Below are positions 43,576 through 55,895 of a DNA stretch of 64,000 nt, one piece after another. Location: NCBI GenBank assembly GCA_024752435.1, contig CP103037.1, positions 1,364,001 to 1,428,000 of the forward strand. The letters run 5' to 3'. Made by a program: the position numbers and the translations under genes. The notes below the pieces were generated by a model, which worked only from the letters and a program-made list of their open reading frames with translations, did not search any database and had not been told where the DNA came from. Within the stretch, counting starts at the first letter, position 1. Each line of letters opens with the position of its first letter. The DNA comes from Allantophomopsis cytisporea. Lineage: Eukaryota; Ascomycota; Leotiomycetes; Phacidiales; Phacidiaceae.

Positions 43576-45358
43576 TTCTAGTATATAAGAGCGATGAATT
43601 GGTGAGGGAGCAAGTTAGACGTCTGTTATATTTGAAAGAGTGTAGTAGAGAAAGAATGATAATGACAGAGCGGCAGAAGATGGAATATATCATAGAGCGA
43701 AGAATGAGTGATCAGCAAGGGTGACTTCCTTACCTCTCTTCGACAAACGGGACAATTCATACTTTACCAGTCCGATTCCAGTGACAAGTCCCTTGCGAGC
43801 CGTGCAAAGACTCTGGTAATACCAGATACCACTCCTCGTAGCTCTCTGGTCGCTATACGGCGATGCATAAATCGGTGGGGAAGAAGGTAAAGTTCAGAGA
43901 TTTGCTGCAAGGAAGCACAGTGTGCCGCGAGGGACCAGCAAAAAGGTTTAACATGCGAAACATCCACCCTTGTGTGTCGGGATGGACTGAATGATACGTG
44001 TGACTCGGTACACGCACATACGTCTTTGTTCATGGTAGTCACGTAGTGTATATGTAGTGCAATGCTCGTATGGAAATCATACGGATGCGGACACTTCCAA
44101 GCAGATGGGTGGTCGTTGACGGCTGTTCGCGTTGTTTATTTTGGTTCGTCTGTGTCAAGAACGCCTCTTAACGACGTAGAGTGAAAGCCTCAACATAATA
44201 CTGCAATTCCGACTAACTCGCATTATGCACGAGGAATGTACTTCATCGAATCACCGCTGATTGGGGGAGAGGATAAGATTTTGTTTTGTTTACATTTCTA
44301 ACTCAGCTATTCTATGTAGTCACTCTTGTTGGGCCTATGGAGTTGTCTTTGTTGACAAATCCTTCCAATGGCATCGCTACCGTCTGAAATGTAGAACAGA
44401 GTCATGTCTCATTCGCCCTGCGCTCAAACTTCGTATTTGATACCTCCAGTGTTTTTGTCCCTTGACATGTCTTGACTACGTCGTATAAGAAGTCAATATT
44501 CGCATGACCTATGACTTCTTGTAGCAATATGGAATTTGCGGTGATGAAGTCATCTTGATACATAAGTGTTAATATGACTTATTTTGCCGATATTGGACTT
44601 CGACGTCTATGTTTGTATTCATCCTACGAACAGGTTACTATCATACGAAATGCCGAACCTGTCCGGTTGAATTACGAATACAATGAGATTTGACCCCCAT
44701 TAAAACCTTCTAAGCATCTTAGCCTTGGGTACTTTCTAAGAGTGTTATTTTTCAGTATTTTTTATCTGATCAGTTTATTTGATATTCTTTGGACATAATG
44801 AATGTACTTCGATTCAACAAGATATTCGGCAAATCACAAATATTCTACCACCAAATCAAATGTTTTAATATTCAAGAAATGCAATCCATGATAAGTGGGC
44901 CAATTGTCTTCGCCGATAACAACAAACAGACCTCTATATGCTTATAGACGCCATATCATATATATGATCTAAGAGCCTAGCTCGATTCAGCTCTCTACTG
45001 TCTCTACGTTTTACCAAATCTGCTTGTAGTTATATATGTGCAAGGATGAGCACGTGCATGCATTTAAAATCACAGAAAATTGTAAATGCAAGGACTAATG
45101 TACAGTTTTCTACCCTTTCCTCAAAGACTTGAGATTGGGAATAAAGAATACTTCTACACAGTAGAGGATCTGGAATTGACGTTAGACGCCCTCAGACCAA
45201 GGACGACACAGCAATATCAATTCGCTGCCATCACGCCGAGCCGTGAGCTACGGTAGCGCACAGACCACATCCTAATCGTAACATTTCTCCAAAACTTCGA
45301 ACTTTTTATTTATCGTGCAGCATTTATCGCAGCAATTCGGCATTTTTGAATCAACGCC
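43576..45358. other. 1.8 kb divergent intergenic region
   Basis: This is upstream DNA of the UDP-rhamnose gene (-) and UTP4 (+). From about 44.4 to 45.1 kb it is AT-rich. I see no gene or tRNA. Confidence 0.5.
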
Positions 45359-48169
45359 ATGGACATCCACCGCTGTCGATTCGTGCCATACCAGCCATCG
45401 ACAATCAATGTCCTCGCCTTCTCGCATACGAATATTCGAAAGGGTCATAAGATTGGCACCTTGCGACTCGCTATCGGACGCGCAAATGGCGATATCGAGA
45501 TTTGGAACCCTCTGAATGGTTCCTGGCTGCAAGAGACGATTTTAAGAGGAGGTAGAGACCGCAGTGTTGATGGTCTGGTTTGGACTCAGGATCCAGATGA
45601 GGAGGACGCCAATGGAAAGCTTATAGTTGGAAAGCTGCGCCTTTTCAGCATTGGTTACACAACAACTGTTACAGAATGGGATTTGGAGAAGGGTCAACCG
45701 CTGCGTCAATCTAGCGGAAATCACGGCGAAATTTGGTGTCTTGCTGCTCAACCAGAGCTTTCAAGCGCGGCACTCACAAATGACCAGACTGAAGGGTGGA
45801 GAGGACAGAGCCTGGTTACCGGCTGCACAGATGGTGCTGTAGTCCTCTACTCAACCGCTGATGAAGATTTAAGACTTCAGCGAGTTCTTGTTCGTCCATC
45901 CGCCAAAAGGGCGAAGATCATCAGCATTGTTTTCCAAAGCCGCGACGTTGTTGTTGCAGGTTGCACCGATAGCACAATTCGCCTTTATGATATTCGAAAT
46001 GGCTCAACGATTAGAAGCATGTCCCTTGGAGCAGGCCCATCTGGGGGCCCAAAGGAGATCATTGTCTGGTCTTTGAAGTGCCTTCCAAACGGCAACATCG
46101 TTTCTGGTGACTCGACAGGAGAGCTACGCATTTGGGATGGAAAGACGCATACTTTGATTCAGCGCATCAAGAGCCACAACCAAGACGTTTTGAGTGTTGC
46201 CGTGAGCGCGGATGGTACTTCCATCCTTAGTGGTGGCATGGATAGGAGAACGGTAAACTACAAGCAGATTGGCGGAGCCAAATCTCGGTGGGCGGAAGTG
46301 TCTCACAAGAGATTCCACAGTCATGATGTTAAGACCATGGCTACATTTGAAGGCAAGGGAATGAGTGTTGTTGCATCTGGAGGTAAGCGATCGTTATTCA
46401 ATTCATGATCCAGGCAAAACTAACCAATTAATTCAGGTCCTGATACTACTCCTATTATCCTTCCATTACGAGAGTACGGTACTGAGCACCAACGCACACT
46501 ATCTCACTTGCCACAAAACCCTGTTGTACAAAGTGCTTCCAAACAACGACTTGTTGTCAGTTTCTGGGACCATGAGGTTCTTATCTGGAAGATTTTGAAA
46601 CACACAAAGCCAGCCGAAGATGCATATGAATCCGAGAACGAGTCTGAGATGAGAAATCGCAAGCTCGTAGCAAGAATCATTGTCAAGGGGGATGAAAGCA
46701 TCAGCTCAGCTTCAATTTCTGCCAACGGGAGACTCATTGCAGTCTCAACAGCAGCCGAAACAAAAATCTTCTCTCTTAAGCCACGCAAATCATATGATGG
46801 CGAAGCTCTTAAGGTATCAAAAATTGCAGCTCCAGCAACTGTTTCCAGTGCTGGCGCACGTCATGTTCAATTCTCGCCTGACTCAAAATGGCTTTGCATT
46901 GTCCGCAACAACAACCGTGTGGTAGCTGCCCGTATCTGTGAAGCTGTCGACGAGGACACTGGAGTAGCCACACCTATGGTCCTTGCTACTCTTTCCAAAT
47001 TAGAGCGTATCGATCGACAGATCGAAAAGCGAGTGTTACTTGGCGGACTTGGAGCATATGAGAGAACTATCAACCGTGTTGTTTTCTCTTCTGACAGCAG
47101 AATATTAGCAGCCAGTGACTTGGCTGGTTACATTGACACTTGGGTCTTAGAGGGATCTGAGGATCTTACTCAACCAATTGATGATTCGGATGACTCCGAT
47201 TCCGCATCCGACAATGGGTCGGATAGTGACGATGAAGAAAAAGCTAAGGTCATCTTTGGTCAACACTGGGTCCGTAACCCTTCAGGATCATTAATTCCAA
47301 AGCTTCCAGCTGCCCCAGTCGTCCTTTCATTCCGACCTGACTCAGCAGCAACACTTCGCGCTCAAGCCGCCTCCGCAGTCCCACATCCAACCAGACACAA
47401 TCCTAACCCAGTATCTCATGACGTTCCAGCCGGCGAAGACAGACTTCTTGTTGTTACTGCCACCAACAAAGTCTTCGAATTTGAAGTCCTACGTGGTGCA
47501 CTCACCCCCTGGTCTCGTCGCAACCCACCTGCTAGTTTCCCAGAGAAATTTAGCGCTCTTCGTGACACTGCCATGGGTGCTCTCTGGGACTTGGAAAACA
47601 ACAGGGAGAGACTTTGGTTATACGGCAACGCTTGGCTATTCATGTTCGATCTTTCGCGTGACATTCCAGTCACTAAGACAACTGAGATTACGAATGGAGA
47701 CGCAACACCAAACAAGAAGCGCAAGCGCAGTGTAGTAGATTTGAGAAAGAACACCACTGGTGCTGGAAGTAGAGTTCCAGACGAGGAGAACGAGACAGGC
47801 ATTTCAAGAAAGATGCAGAGAGTGATCTACGATAATGAAGAGCAAGAAGAAACTTCCTGGGTTGGCCTTGACGGTGACGACAAGTCTGACTTTGAAGGCT
47901 TTGAGGATGATGTTCTACAGGACGTAGATGCGGACGAGATGTCAGCCCTCTCCAAACTCAGGGGCGAGGAGACGAAAGCGGAGAAGGAGGAGAGTATATC
48001 TGGCCCACGGAATTGGTGGCACACGTTCAAGTATAGACCCATCATGGGCATTGTACCTTTGGCGGAAGACGGTGGACTGGAGGTCGCGCTCGTTGAGAGG
48101 CCACTCTGGGAAATCGATATGCCTCCTAGGTATTATGGTAATCAGGAGTGGGAAAAGCCAGGGATTTGA
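45359..48169 (+). CDS. UTP4: U3 small nucleolar RNA-associated protein 4 (UTP4/Cirhin), WD40
   Basis: This is a subunit of the t-UTP/UTP-A complex of the small-subunit processome, acting in early 18S rRNA maturation in the nucleolus. Two exons, 45359-46382 and 46437-48169, with a 54-nt intron (GTAAGC, CTAACC, TTCAG) rebuild VASGGPDTTPI, giving 918 residues. The start MDIHRCRFVPYQPSTINVLAF is characteristic of the family. WD40 repeats with motifs such as GRANGDIEIWN, TVTEWDLEKG, STIRLYDIRNGSTI, GDSTGELRIWDGKT and SILSGGMDRRTVNY fill the first half. The second beta-propeller follows with WDHEVLIWKI and LAASDLAGYIDTW. An acidic Ser/Asp insert lies near 590-612, and the C-terminus has YRPIMGIVPL and LVERPLWEI. 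Length agrees with fungal UTP4. Confidence 0.93.
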
Positions 48170-50769
48170 AAACTTTGGGTGCATATAGCGTGGGAGTATG
48201 TTGTGTACGGGCATTTTTAGGGCTTTGGAATATAAAAGGATATAGAAACTGTCTCTGGGAGCGATCACATAGTGATTCTGACCCAACGATATTGCTTGTA
48301 TTGTGCAAGATCTGTAGTAATGATGCACAACTTGGTTTGTCATATGGCTTGCTCCGTACTCAAGAGTTGATCCCAAAGGACTGATCACTTTTGATAGTTA
48401 TTAATGAGAACTCACACATCATTCACATGTGACTTACAGAGACCCATTCATTCAATGACTCAAGAGCTTCAAGTAAGGAGAATTCACTGAAATGCTTACC
48501 CGACCATCAACAACCACAACTCAAGAGCAGCCCACTCTTCAAAGATGCCTCGGATACATCCGAAACTCATCGTCATCGTCATGCACCTACTATAAGCCTT
48601 ACATATCCATCAACTTCATACACGCACCATCACCCGCATCCACCTTATCACACAGGCAGCTGTCAGCCGTCAACCGGCACTCCCTCACCCCATCACTCAT
48701 CCGTGACGCGTCCTAAATCCCGCACACAGCAGTCCACGCCCACCCACATTCAAGCTTAACGACTGACCGTCAGCCTCGCCATCCCAGGCAGCCAGGCATG
48801 CAAAGGCCCAGCGTAAGCCGTAGTTTCGTCAGACGGTGTAGGCGAACGCAAGAACAGAGCCGGTAAGACAGCGACACAAGCTGATGGATGGAGATGGAGA
48901 GGGAGAGTCGAGAGGGCCCAAGGGGGGGGGAGACCGGAGAGAAGCGGGCCCGAAAGACTCGGAGTTCGGATGTTTGGCGTGCCCTGGGTGAGGAGGATTT
49001 ATATTGCGAATTCGTGGGCGCATTTGCTGGCCTGGGCGTGTGAGCTATGAAGGAGTGGTAATTTCGCAGTTTGGATGCCTTCATTTGGACTCCTACGTTG
49101 TTGGTACACTGAACGGATGGACAGTCACAAGCTAGCTATTACCAATCCTCTTCTCGGGTGATAGATAGCAAGAGTCATGCTCGCTCTATAGGAGAGTCAA
49201 CTGACTTGAGCTACCAGTCGCTAGTACTTGTACACAGTGGTACTTGTACACAGGATCTCAATTCTCTTACTCTCTACGCATCACATCCTTCCATCGAATC
49301 CTTCTTTCTCTGCTGGATTGCTGCGCCGTGTCTGCCGTACTCATGGCAAGCTAGATCGTTAGATGTGCGGGTGGTGGGGCATAGGCTCGTAGGCTCGTCA
49401 AACATGCTGTTGCCGATCTGTGTACACAGACTTGCAGCAAACTACGGCTTGTTACATCGAAACATGCAGATTACGCGCGTCAATTTGGAGAGCAGTGTCA
49501 ATGACTTCTCGAGACTGTCTACAGAGTGCGGGTTATGAATCTGCTGCTGCCTGTCCCGTTTGATGTGCTACTGATGTTTGAGGATTGTGTGCTTTATTAG
49601 GATTGTTTCGTGTAGGAAGATTAAGCAGGTAGATCTGAACGGCCATGAGCCCCAACCAGCCTGGACATGGGATGGGGTTTTGCGAATGCTGGAATTTGCT
49701 CTGCACTTTTGCACATGCAGATGCTGGAGAATGGGTGAGTAAGGGTCAGTGGCTGTTGATCGCTATTTTGATTGCCTGGGTGTTACAGGTTTATGGATGA
49801 GGCTGAGATGGGCGTGTATCCGTAATTTGTGGATCTTCGTGATGTTCAGTTGGAAAACTTTCGATGCTAAGGTTCCGTTTGATATGTCGGCGTATTCAGC
49901 GAACAGCGAGATGTGGTGGAGGGACTCGTTTGTTCTCCAGTCAAATCAAGCACCAAGCACGAAGCACCAGTTCCAGCTCCTCAATATCAACGGTCCCATA
50001 CATCTTCATAAAACCAATCATGCCATGCCTCGATTAAGCTTACCACCAAGCAAGCATTATCGTAACCTCACGAAACACGAGACGTACATACTATATACTA
50101 CATAAATACATAAAACCAAGCAGGACAGAAATGGTATATCAACCACGCTCTTCCCCTCTCACCACTCACACCATGAAAAAGTTCAGGGTATCATCTGCAG
50201 TCCCGTGCTATGAGTCTCGGCTCTTATGCACATGCAGAGATCTAGAGTGGTGCACGGGCCATCTCTCATGCTTCTAGTGCGTCGGGTAGAAACACAAGTC
50301 CACGCAAGCTCCTGCATTTAGCGTCGACATTACGCGCGTCGTGCCTGGATGCGGTCTAGAGTGGCGATGCTAGAGTGGTGAGGCTGGCTGACTGAGGCTA
50401 CATCAACCTGCCTCACGGATGAATTTTGCATGTCATGTCGTACCTAAGTCCGTCGAGGTTTTAGGATACGATGTGGAAGTTGGGGTACTATCATTCACAC
50501 ACTTCTTGATGGTTTATATTGAGGCCGAAATGGATGTCTGTCGAGAGGTGTCGGTCAGCTAAGATGTTCAAGTGGCTTGTGGTTTCATGCTTGAAGTAAA
50601 TATGTACTGTGCAGAGGTTGAGGTGAGGTGAGCTGAGATCAAATCAAACCAAATCACTGCGCCTACATACCACCTGGGGTCGAGACAAGACGAGACGGGC
50701 ACTGCCTTACGGAGAAGAGAACAGCCTCGTTGATGTGGCTTATGTCTGTACAGTGTGGAGACTTTTTCA

Positions 50770-50820
50770 TTACTATGTACATATATATACATATACATAC
50801 ATACATATATGTATATACAC
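50770..50820. repeat. (CATA/TATA)n microsatellite
   Basis: CATA and TATA units alternate over about 50 bases. Confidence 0.85.
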
Positions 50821-52167
50821 TTGACGACAACATATAAGTTTCAAGTACGTCTGCTACACAAGCTGTGTGCGCATAGGGATTGGCATCAAAAATTCTTTAA
50901 TAACGCAGCATTCTGGCCATATCTCTGGAGTAGAGAGTCGCGCCATCTCAGAACACTCTCTCATTCCGCAACTCATCATCGTAAGGCCTATCAGTGCGGT
51001 GAGGGTTCTGGATACAAACGTACGCGCGATATCAACATCAATGTCCATATGCACTCCTATGTCGTGCATCTCATCGAACTTTCTCCAGCTTCTTTCACCT
51101 CTCCCAACTCCCAGTTTCAGTCCATGAAATCTCGTATTCCAACACCTCCCAATATCAACTCCATCAAAGCCATCCCAGCACCCCCAATCCCAACCCGAGC
51201 TCACATAACATTAACTTTACGCATACAACCCAAATCCCAACTCCTGCGTCTTCCGCCCCCCCCTTCCAATGACGTCTCCCTATCCCATGAACCCCAATGA
51301 TATTCACACTCTATTCACACCCATCTCCATATCAAGTGATCGTCACAACCATCCAGCCCATGCTACCCGCCAACCCACACCCACCCTCTCATCTTCAAGC
51401 CCCGGGCCCGCCCAGCATGATTACGCAGAGATCCTTCCGGGCACCTCGCCGACGCGTCGTCGTTGCACTTGGCATCAAGAGCGTGACAGACTCCATAGAT
51501 ACTGATGGGTGGCATGCGGTGTGGAGCCCGCTTCCCGGGAGTCTACACCTACGCGTGTGTCTGCTTGGCGGAGAGGAGAGGGATGTCTTGGCTTGGATTG
51601 GGGCTCTGCGATCTTCACGTCTCTTCTCGGTGCGTATTGCACCGTGGGTGAACCTCGCGGACTGCCGTACGCCGTAGATGACTGCGGGACGAGGAATACG
51701 AGAAGCGTATGTAGTGCTAGGTTGGCGTTGGGAATTGGACTGTGGTTCTGGGCTGATGTTGATGGGGCTCCGTGGTGAGGTTACATATGCAACCATACTA
51801 CGCTATGTACATACACCTACCTGTACACTGTACTGTTCGTCGGTGCGGAATACGAAAGGATGTCAAATGCATCTCGGACCGATGATTGTATCTGGAGCCA
51901 CTGACAATATTCCAGGACCCCGAATACCGAAGACCAGATATGAATCCCATAGCATTTCCGCATGTCCTAGAAATCGCATTATCTCGGACTGTTGTTCTCA
52001 TGCACTCCTACCCGCCCATTGCATTACGAATCCCTCGTCCCATCTCGTATGCACACACGCGCGCTCATCTCAATGGGAGCTCTCTGAACCCGCAAGCAAG
52101 ACTTATATGAGAGTAGTACATACATAAAAGCATGTACATACATACATACGTACCTCAAGCTCGCCCG

Positions 52168-52215
52168 AAGCACAAGCCCAAGCACAAGCAAAAGCATAAG
52201 CACAAACGCAAGCAC
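52168..52215. repeat. imperfect (AAGCAC)n repeat
   Basis: AAGCACAAGC-type units recur about eight times. One frame would read alternating Lys and His, but no start or gene surrounds it. Confidence 0.75.
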
Positions 52216-52613
52216 ACGGACATCCAAGTCCAGCTCCACTCCATCGTGAAGAGCCGCCTCATCAGGGCCGCCTAGCACACAACCTCATCAACCGAAGTTC
52301 CTCTTCGCACGCGGCTCTGCGCTCGTACCCTTTCCTCTGCTCGCACTCTACGAACGTGAACGGCCCAAAATCAATCGGTATCCATATTTCTGTGAGAATG
52401 CAGATTCATCAGCTCGCACAAAGGTACGTGTCCCTCACTATGTACATACATCCCAGCGCCCTCTACATGGCATGGTCTTTCCCATCCTCTCCGCTACATT
52501 CGTCTCGTCTCATCTCATCCCATCCCGACTTCTATTCTCAACCTCGTCGTTTGCGCTTCGCTTTTTTGGAATCCGCTTTTTGTGGGCGGCGGAGCTTATT
52601 TTCTGGTGGATGA

Positions 52614-52637
52614 GTGAAGTGAAGTGAAGTGAAGTGC
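52614..52637. repeat. (GTGAA)n microsatellite
   Basis: Four to five perfect copies of GTGAA occur in tandem. Confidence 0.85.
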
Positions 52638-53449
52638 GAAGCTAGGGCAGAATTCGTCATTTGTCTTAGCCTTTAATTATTTTCCCTACAGTCTTTATTG
52701 ATTGGTATTGTGGTCTTGTGATTGGGAAGAGTTTGCTGTGTAGGGAAGGGAAGTAAACAATTGAATGTGTTTTGTTGATGGGGTTTCGTTGTGGGGTTGA
52801 GGATTAGTAGCGTAGGCATGGTTCGTTGATTGGTACATACGCAGTGTTTGTACGTACCATACATACTTTTTTTTTTTGCTGTTAATTTTGAGGTTCGAAT
52901 TTGACTTGACAGCTCAGCTTCCTCATCTACTACTCATCTGGTGTTGTATTTCACAAGAGACTTTGGTGATATTGATATCGACCTATGCCTCAGCCGTACG
53001 TTGCCAAGCTTTTCGATCAATCTCTCTTCTGACTTCAGCATCCGCCTATGCTATGTCATACCTATGTCATCGAGATATCGGCGAGGGTGACCTCTTATTT
53101 ACCAGGATAGCGACAAGCACTGCGCTGTGCTACAATTCTCAGATACGGCGGTGTTGCCTAATTTGCTGTGAAGCGTCCTTCCAGCTGCTGAGATATCCTA
53201 CTTTCAATGAGCTTGCATTTAGTAATGGTAGATATTTGTAGTACGTAGGTAAGTAGTAAGTAGTACTGGTAATAAGGTATGAAGGATTGCGGAGAGTCGT
53301 GCTTCGTCTTACAGTACATACATGCATGTCGTAAAGTATATAATGTTCTCAGCTCATCAACCGAAGCTTAAAATCACGTTCCCATCGAAACAACATCATT
53401 CACTTGATCATCAGCTCGGTGTAATTATGTATATTCATTCCCATATGTA

Positions 53450-53496
53450 CTCTCATACTCTCATACTCTCATACTCCCATACTCCCATACTCACGA
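53450..53496. repeat. (TCTCATAC)n minisatellite
   Basis: Four to five copies of the octamer occur, the last two changed to TCCCATAC. A short inverted copy (GAGTATGAG) follows at about 53494-53503. Confidence 0.9.
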
Positions 53497-53794
53497 GTAT
53501 GAGAAGTCTCGAGATCTCGTCCCTTCCGGTGGTGCATTCCGCTCTATCTCCACCCCGTCTTCTCCTACAGCCATCTGACGGGCGCGTTAGTGGGCGCTGG
53601 GCGTGGCGTCACGTTGTGTGATAGGATAGCACGGACGTCAAGCTGACGACGACAATGCTCCTGCCAAGACTCGGCGTGCATGCGTCGCAATTCCAATGGG
53701 CAGAGAGGCGGACTGAGGAAGAGAGAGGACGCGAATCTTTCATTTTGCTGAAATGCCGTTGTGGGAATTTGCTGACCGATAGCCTTTTTTCTTC

Positions 53795-53870
53795 TTCTTC
53801 TCTTCTTCTTTTTCTTTTTGCATCTTGTGTCGGAAGGTTTTTTCTTTTTTTTTTGTTTTTTTTGTTTTGC
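53795..53870. repeat. pyrimidine-rich CTT/T tract
   Basis: CTTCTT units and long T runs dominate this stretch. Confidence 0.8.
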
Positions 53871-53986
53871 GCTGGTGATACTTTGATAGTCAGGTAGATT
53901 GAGGGATGGTGACTTGGTTGGGGAGATGACGGGTAGAAGGGGAAGGGGAGCATTAATCCAATTTGCATATTGGAATACATTTTCAA

Positions 53987-54022
53987 ATATTCAGATATTC
54001 AGATATTCAAATATTCAAACGT
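53987..54022. repeat. (ATTCAGAT)n short tandem repeat
   Basis: Four imperfect copies of ATTCAGAT/ATTCAAAT occur. Confidence 0.8.
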
Positions 54023-54596
54023 TCATGGACTTACTCGTTCATACATTATTGGTTATGAATTGGAATCTTCGTTTCCAGGAATACAGGAGACAAACATTAG
54101 ATGTATATTTATCCATTCATACGGAGCGGAGCGTATATGAATTATTCAATGGATAATAATAACCTTACTGTACATAGAAGAGTCGGCGCTCCCGTCTGTG
54201 TTCATACAGCGTACTACATACATATTTACACCGACAGACTAGTATCCGTAAGACGGTGTAATTCAATATGCAACAATACTCCATAGATATCCACAATGCC
54301 ATTTCATGTCTACATGTTTCTGAGTTTAAAGTGAGCATATCGTAAATGCATACGATGATCTTTTTGATTTGTTTACATTATTCATTCTTTACTCTTTTCC
54401 CGGTGGTTTTGTTCCTTTCCTTCCTACCTCCCTCCACAATTTACGGAGCCTTGTACGTAGAGAGAAGCCTTAGACAAGCATATAGATCCATTCTATTATT
54501 ACTGCGCCCTCATCCAGCCACGCCCCCGTGGCTCATGAATACGCTTTACTACTGTGACACCCCCTTGTGCCCTGGTTCATAATCTACTTCCCTTTA

Positions 54597-54652
54597 TACT
54601 GTACTTCATACTGTACTTCATACTGTACTTCATACTGTACTTCATACTGTAG
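54597..54652. repeat. 12-bp tandem repeat (TACTGTACTTCA)n
   Basis: Four and a half nearly identical copies of the 12-bp unit follow one another without interruption. Confidence 0.92.
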
Positions 54653-54736
54653 TCCTGTAAAGCGTTGATCTTTTCAGCTGTAGCAATTCCATCTCTTGTT
54701 TGATTATCTTCCGGAGAACAAAGTCCTTTTAGTGCT

Positions 54737-54765
54737 TTGTCTGTCTGTCTGTCTGTCTGTACATA
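54737..54765. repeat. (TGTC)n microsatellite
   Basis: About five to six copies of TGTC are followed by TACATACATACG. Confidence 0.9.
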
Positions 54766-55002
54766 CATACGTACTTACAATCTCTTGGTGGTGACGACGT
54801 CTGAGTATCAAGGTAGCCGATCTGTGTCGGCTGAGATGAAAATCACTGCCTGCAACGTGCAACTGAACCCATTCTGAACCCCATTTCTGACTCGAAATCG
54901 CGATGGACTAAGCCTTAAAATTAGCGTCGTGGCAATTGTCACTCATGAGAGAGGGAAGAGCCGAGTGTTTGTACGTGTGAGTGAGGGTATGCGTGTGCTT
55001 GT

Positions 55003-55034
55003 GCTCTCTCTCTCTCTCTCTGTCTCTGTCTCTC
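55003..55034. repeat. (CT)n microsatellite
   Basis: CT dinucleotides with two GT interruptions occur, followed by a (CACTC/CATACT)-rich stretch to 55100 and (CAACT)n at about 55100-55121. Confidence 0.9.
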
Positions 55035-55895
55035 GCACTCCTCTCACTCCTCTCATTCACTCTCTCATACACTCACTCATACTCTCCTCCTCTCATACAC
55101 AACTCAACTCAACTCAACTCGTTTTTTCCTCCAAGGGGCGTGCGTCGACTCTTTCGCCTACTAGTGAATTTCGGTGTGCCGCGCAATCGATCCTGTACTG
55201 CGCGGCCCTTCATCCAAAAAAGAAAGGCGCCTTCTCCATATTGTGTGACTGCGTACACCACCATGCCAAACTAGAACGCTCACTTATCCTACGCTTACCT
55301 CGACTTACGAAGCACCCAAGAGTCACCCAACCTTGACTACATGCACTCTCCTTATCATATACACTTCTCCCATACGCATGTCCAATTACATGCATACGTC
55401 CATAAATCCACCCTCCGATACCTCCATACTCACGCACTTCTCTTCTCTCGCTCACCCACGACACGGACTTTTGTCACTCAATCAACCCACAGACCATAGA
55501 CACAGAGACACAGACAGAGAGGTAGACGCACTCACTCACACAACCTTCTTCCTCCCTCGATCATACTACTACACTCTCTCTTAACTTCAACATCATCATC
55601 AACAACAAACAACCACCACACCCTTCTCCTCCTCCTCCTCCACTCTCCTACTGTACGACGAATTTACACGTCGACATCTCCACAACCTTAAAACGCCTCG
55701 AAGAGAAAGAAGATAAGGACAAGCAGGTCCTCCATCAACCGACCTTCTCTTCTCTCCTACGTCGCCTCGCCATAGGAAAAGAGGAATAGAGTCGTCGTCA
55801 ATTCCCTCCTACAACATCCTCGACCTCACCTTCCAACATCACATCGTCGTAGACGTCCCACGCTCGCTCACCCATTCCACATTACATCCCACACT

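Larger units (their letters stand above)
48170..55895. other. 7.7 kb gene-free, microsatellite-rich region
   Basis: This is the longest stretch without a supportable gene. Open frames occur on both strands and overlap, especially in the GC-rich block 51.4-51.8 kb, but none has a recognisable motif or splice-linked partner. At least ten short tandem repeats lie here, most after 52.6 kb. The last about 500 bases (55340-55895) are pyrimidine-rich and look like the leader of the Png1-like gene. It may contain a long untranslated leader, non-coding transcripts or an unrecognised gene. Confidence 0.5.

Noticed and set aside
51297..51796. Coding genes in the GC-rich block
   Set aside because: Several frames on both strands are open at once, which is expected from GC content, and none has a motif.
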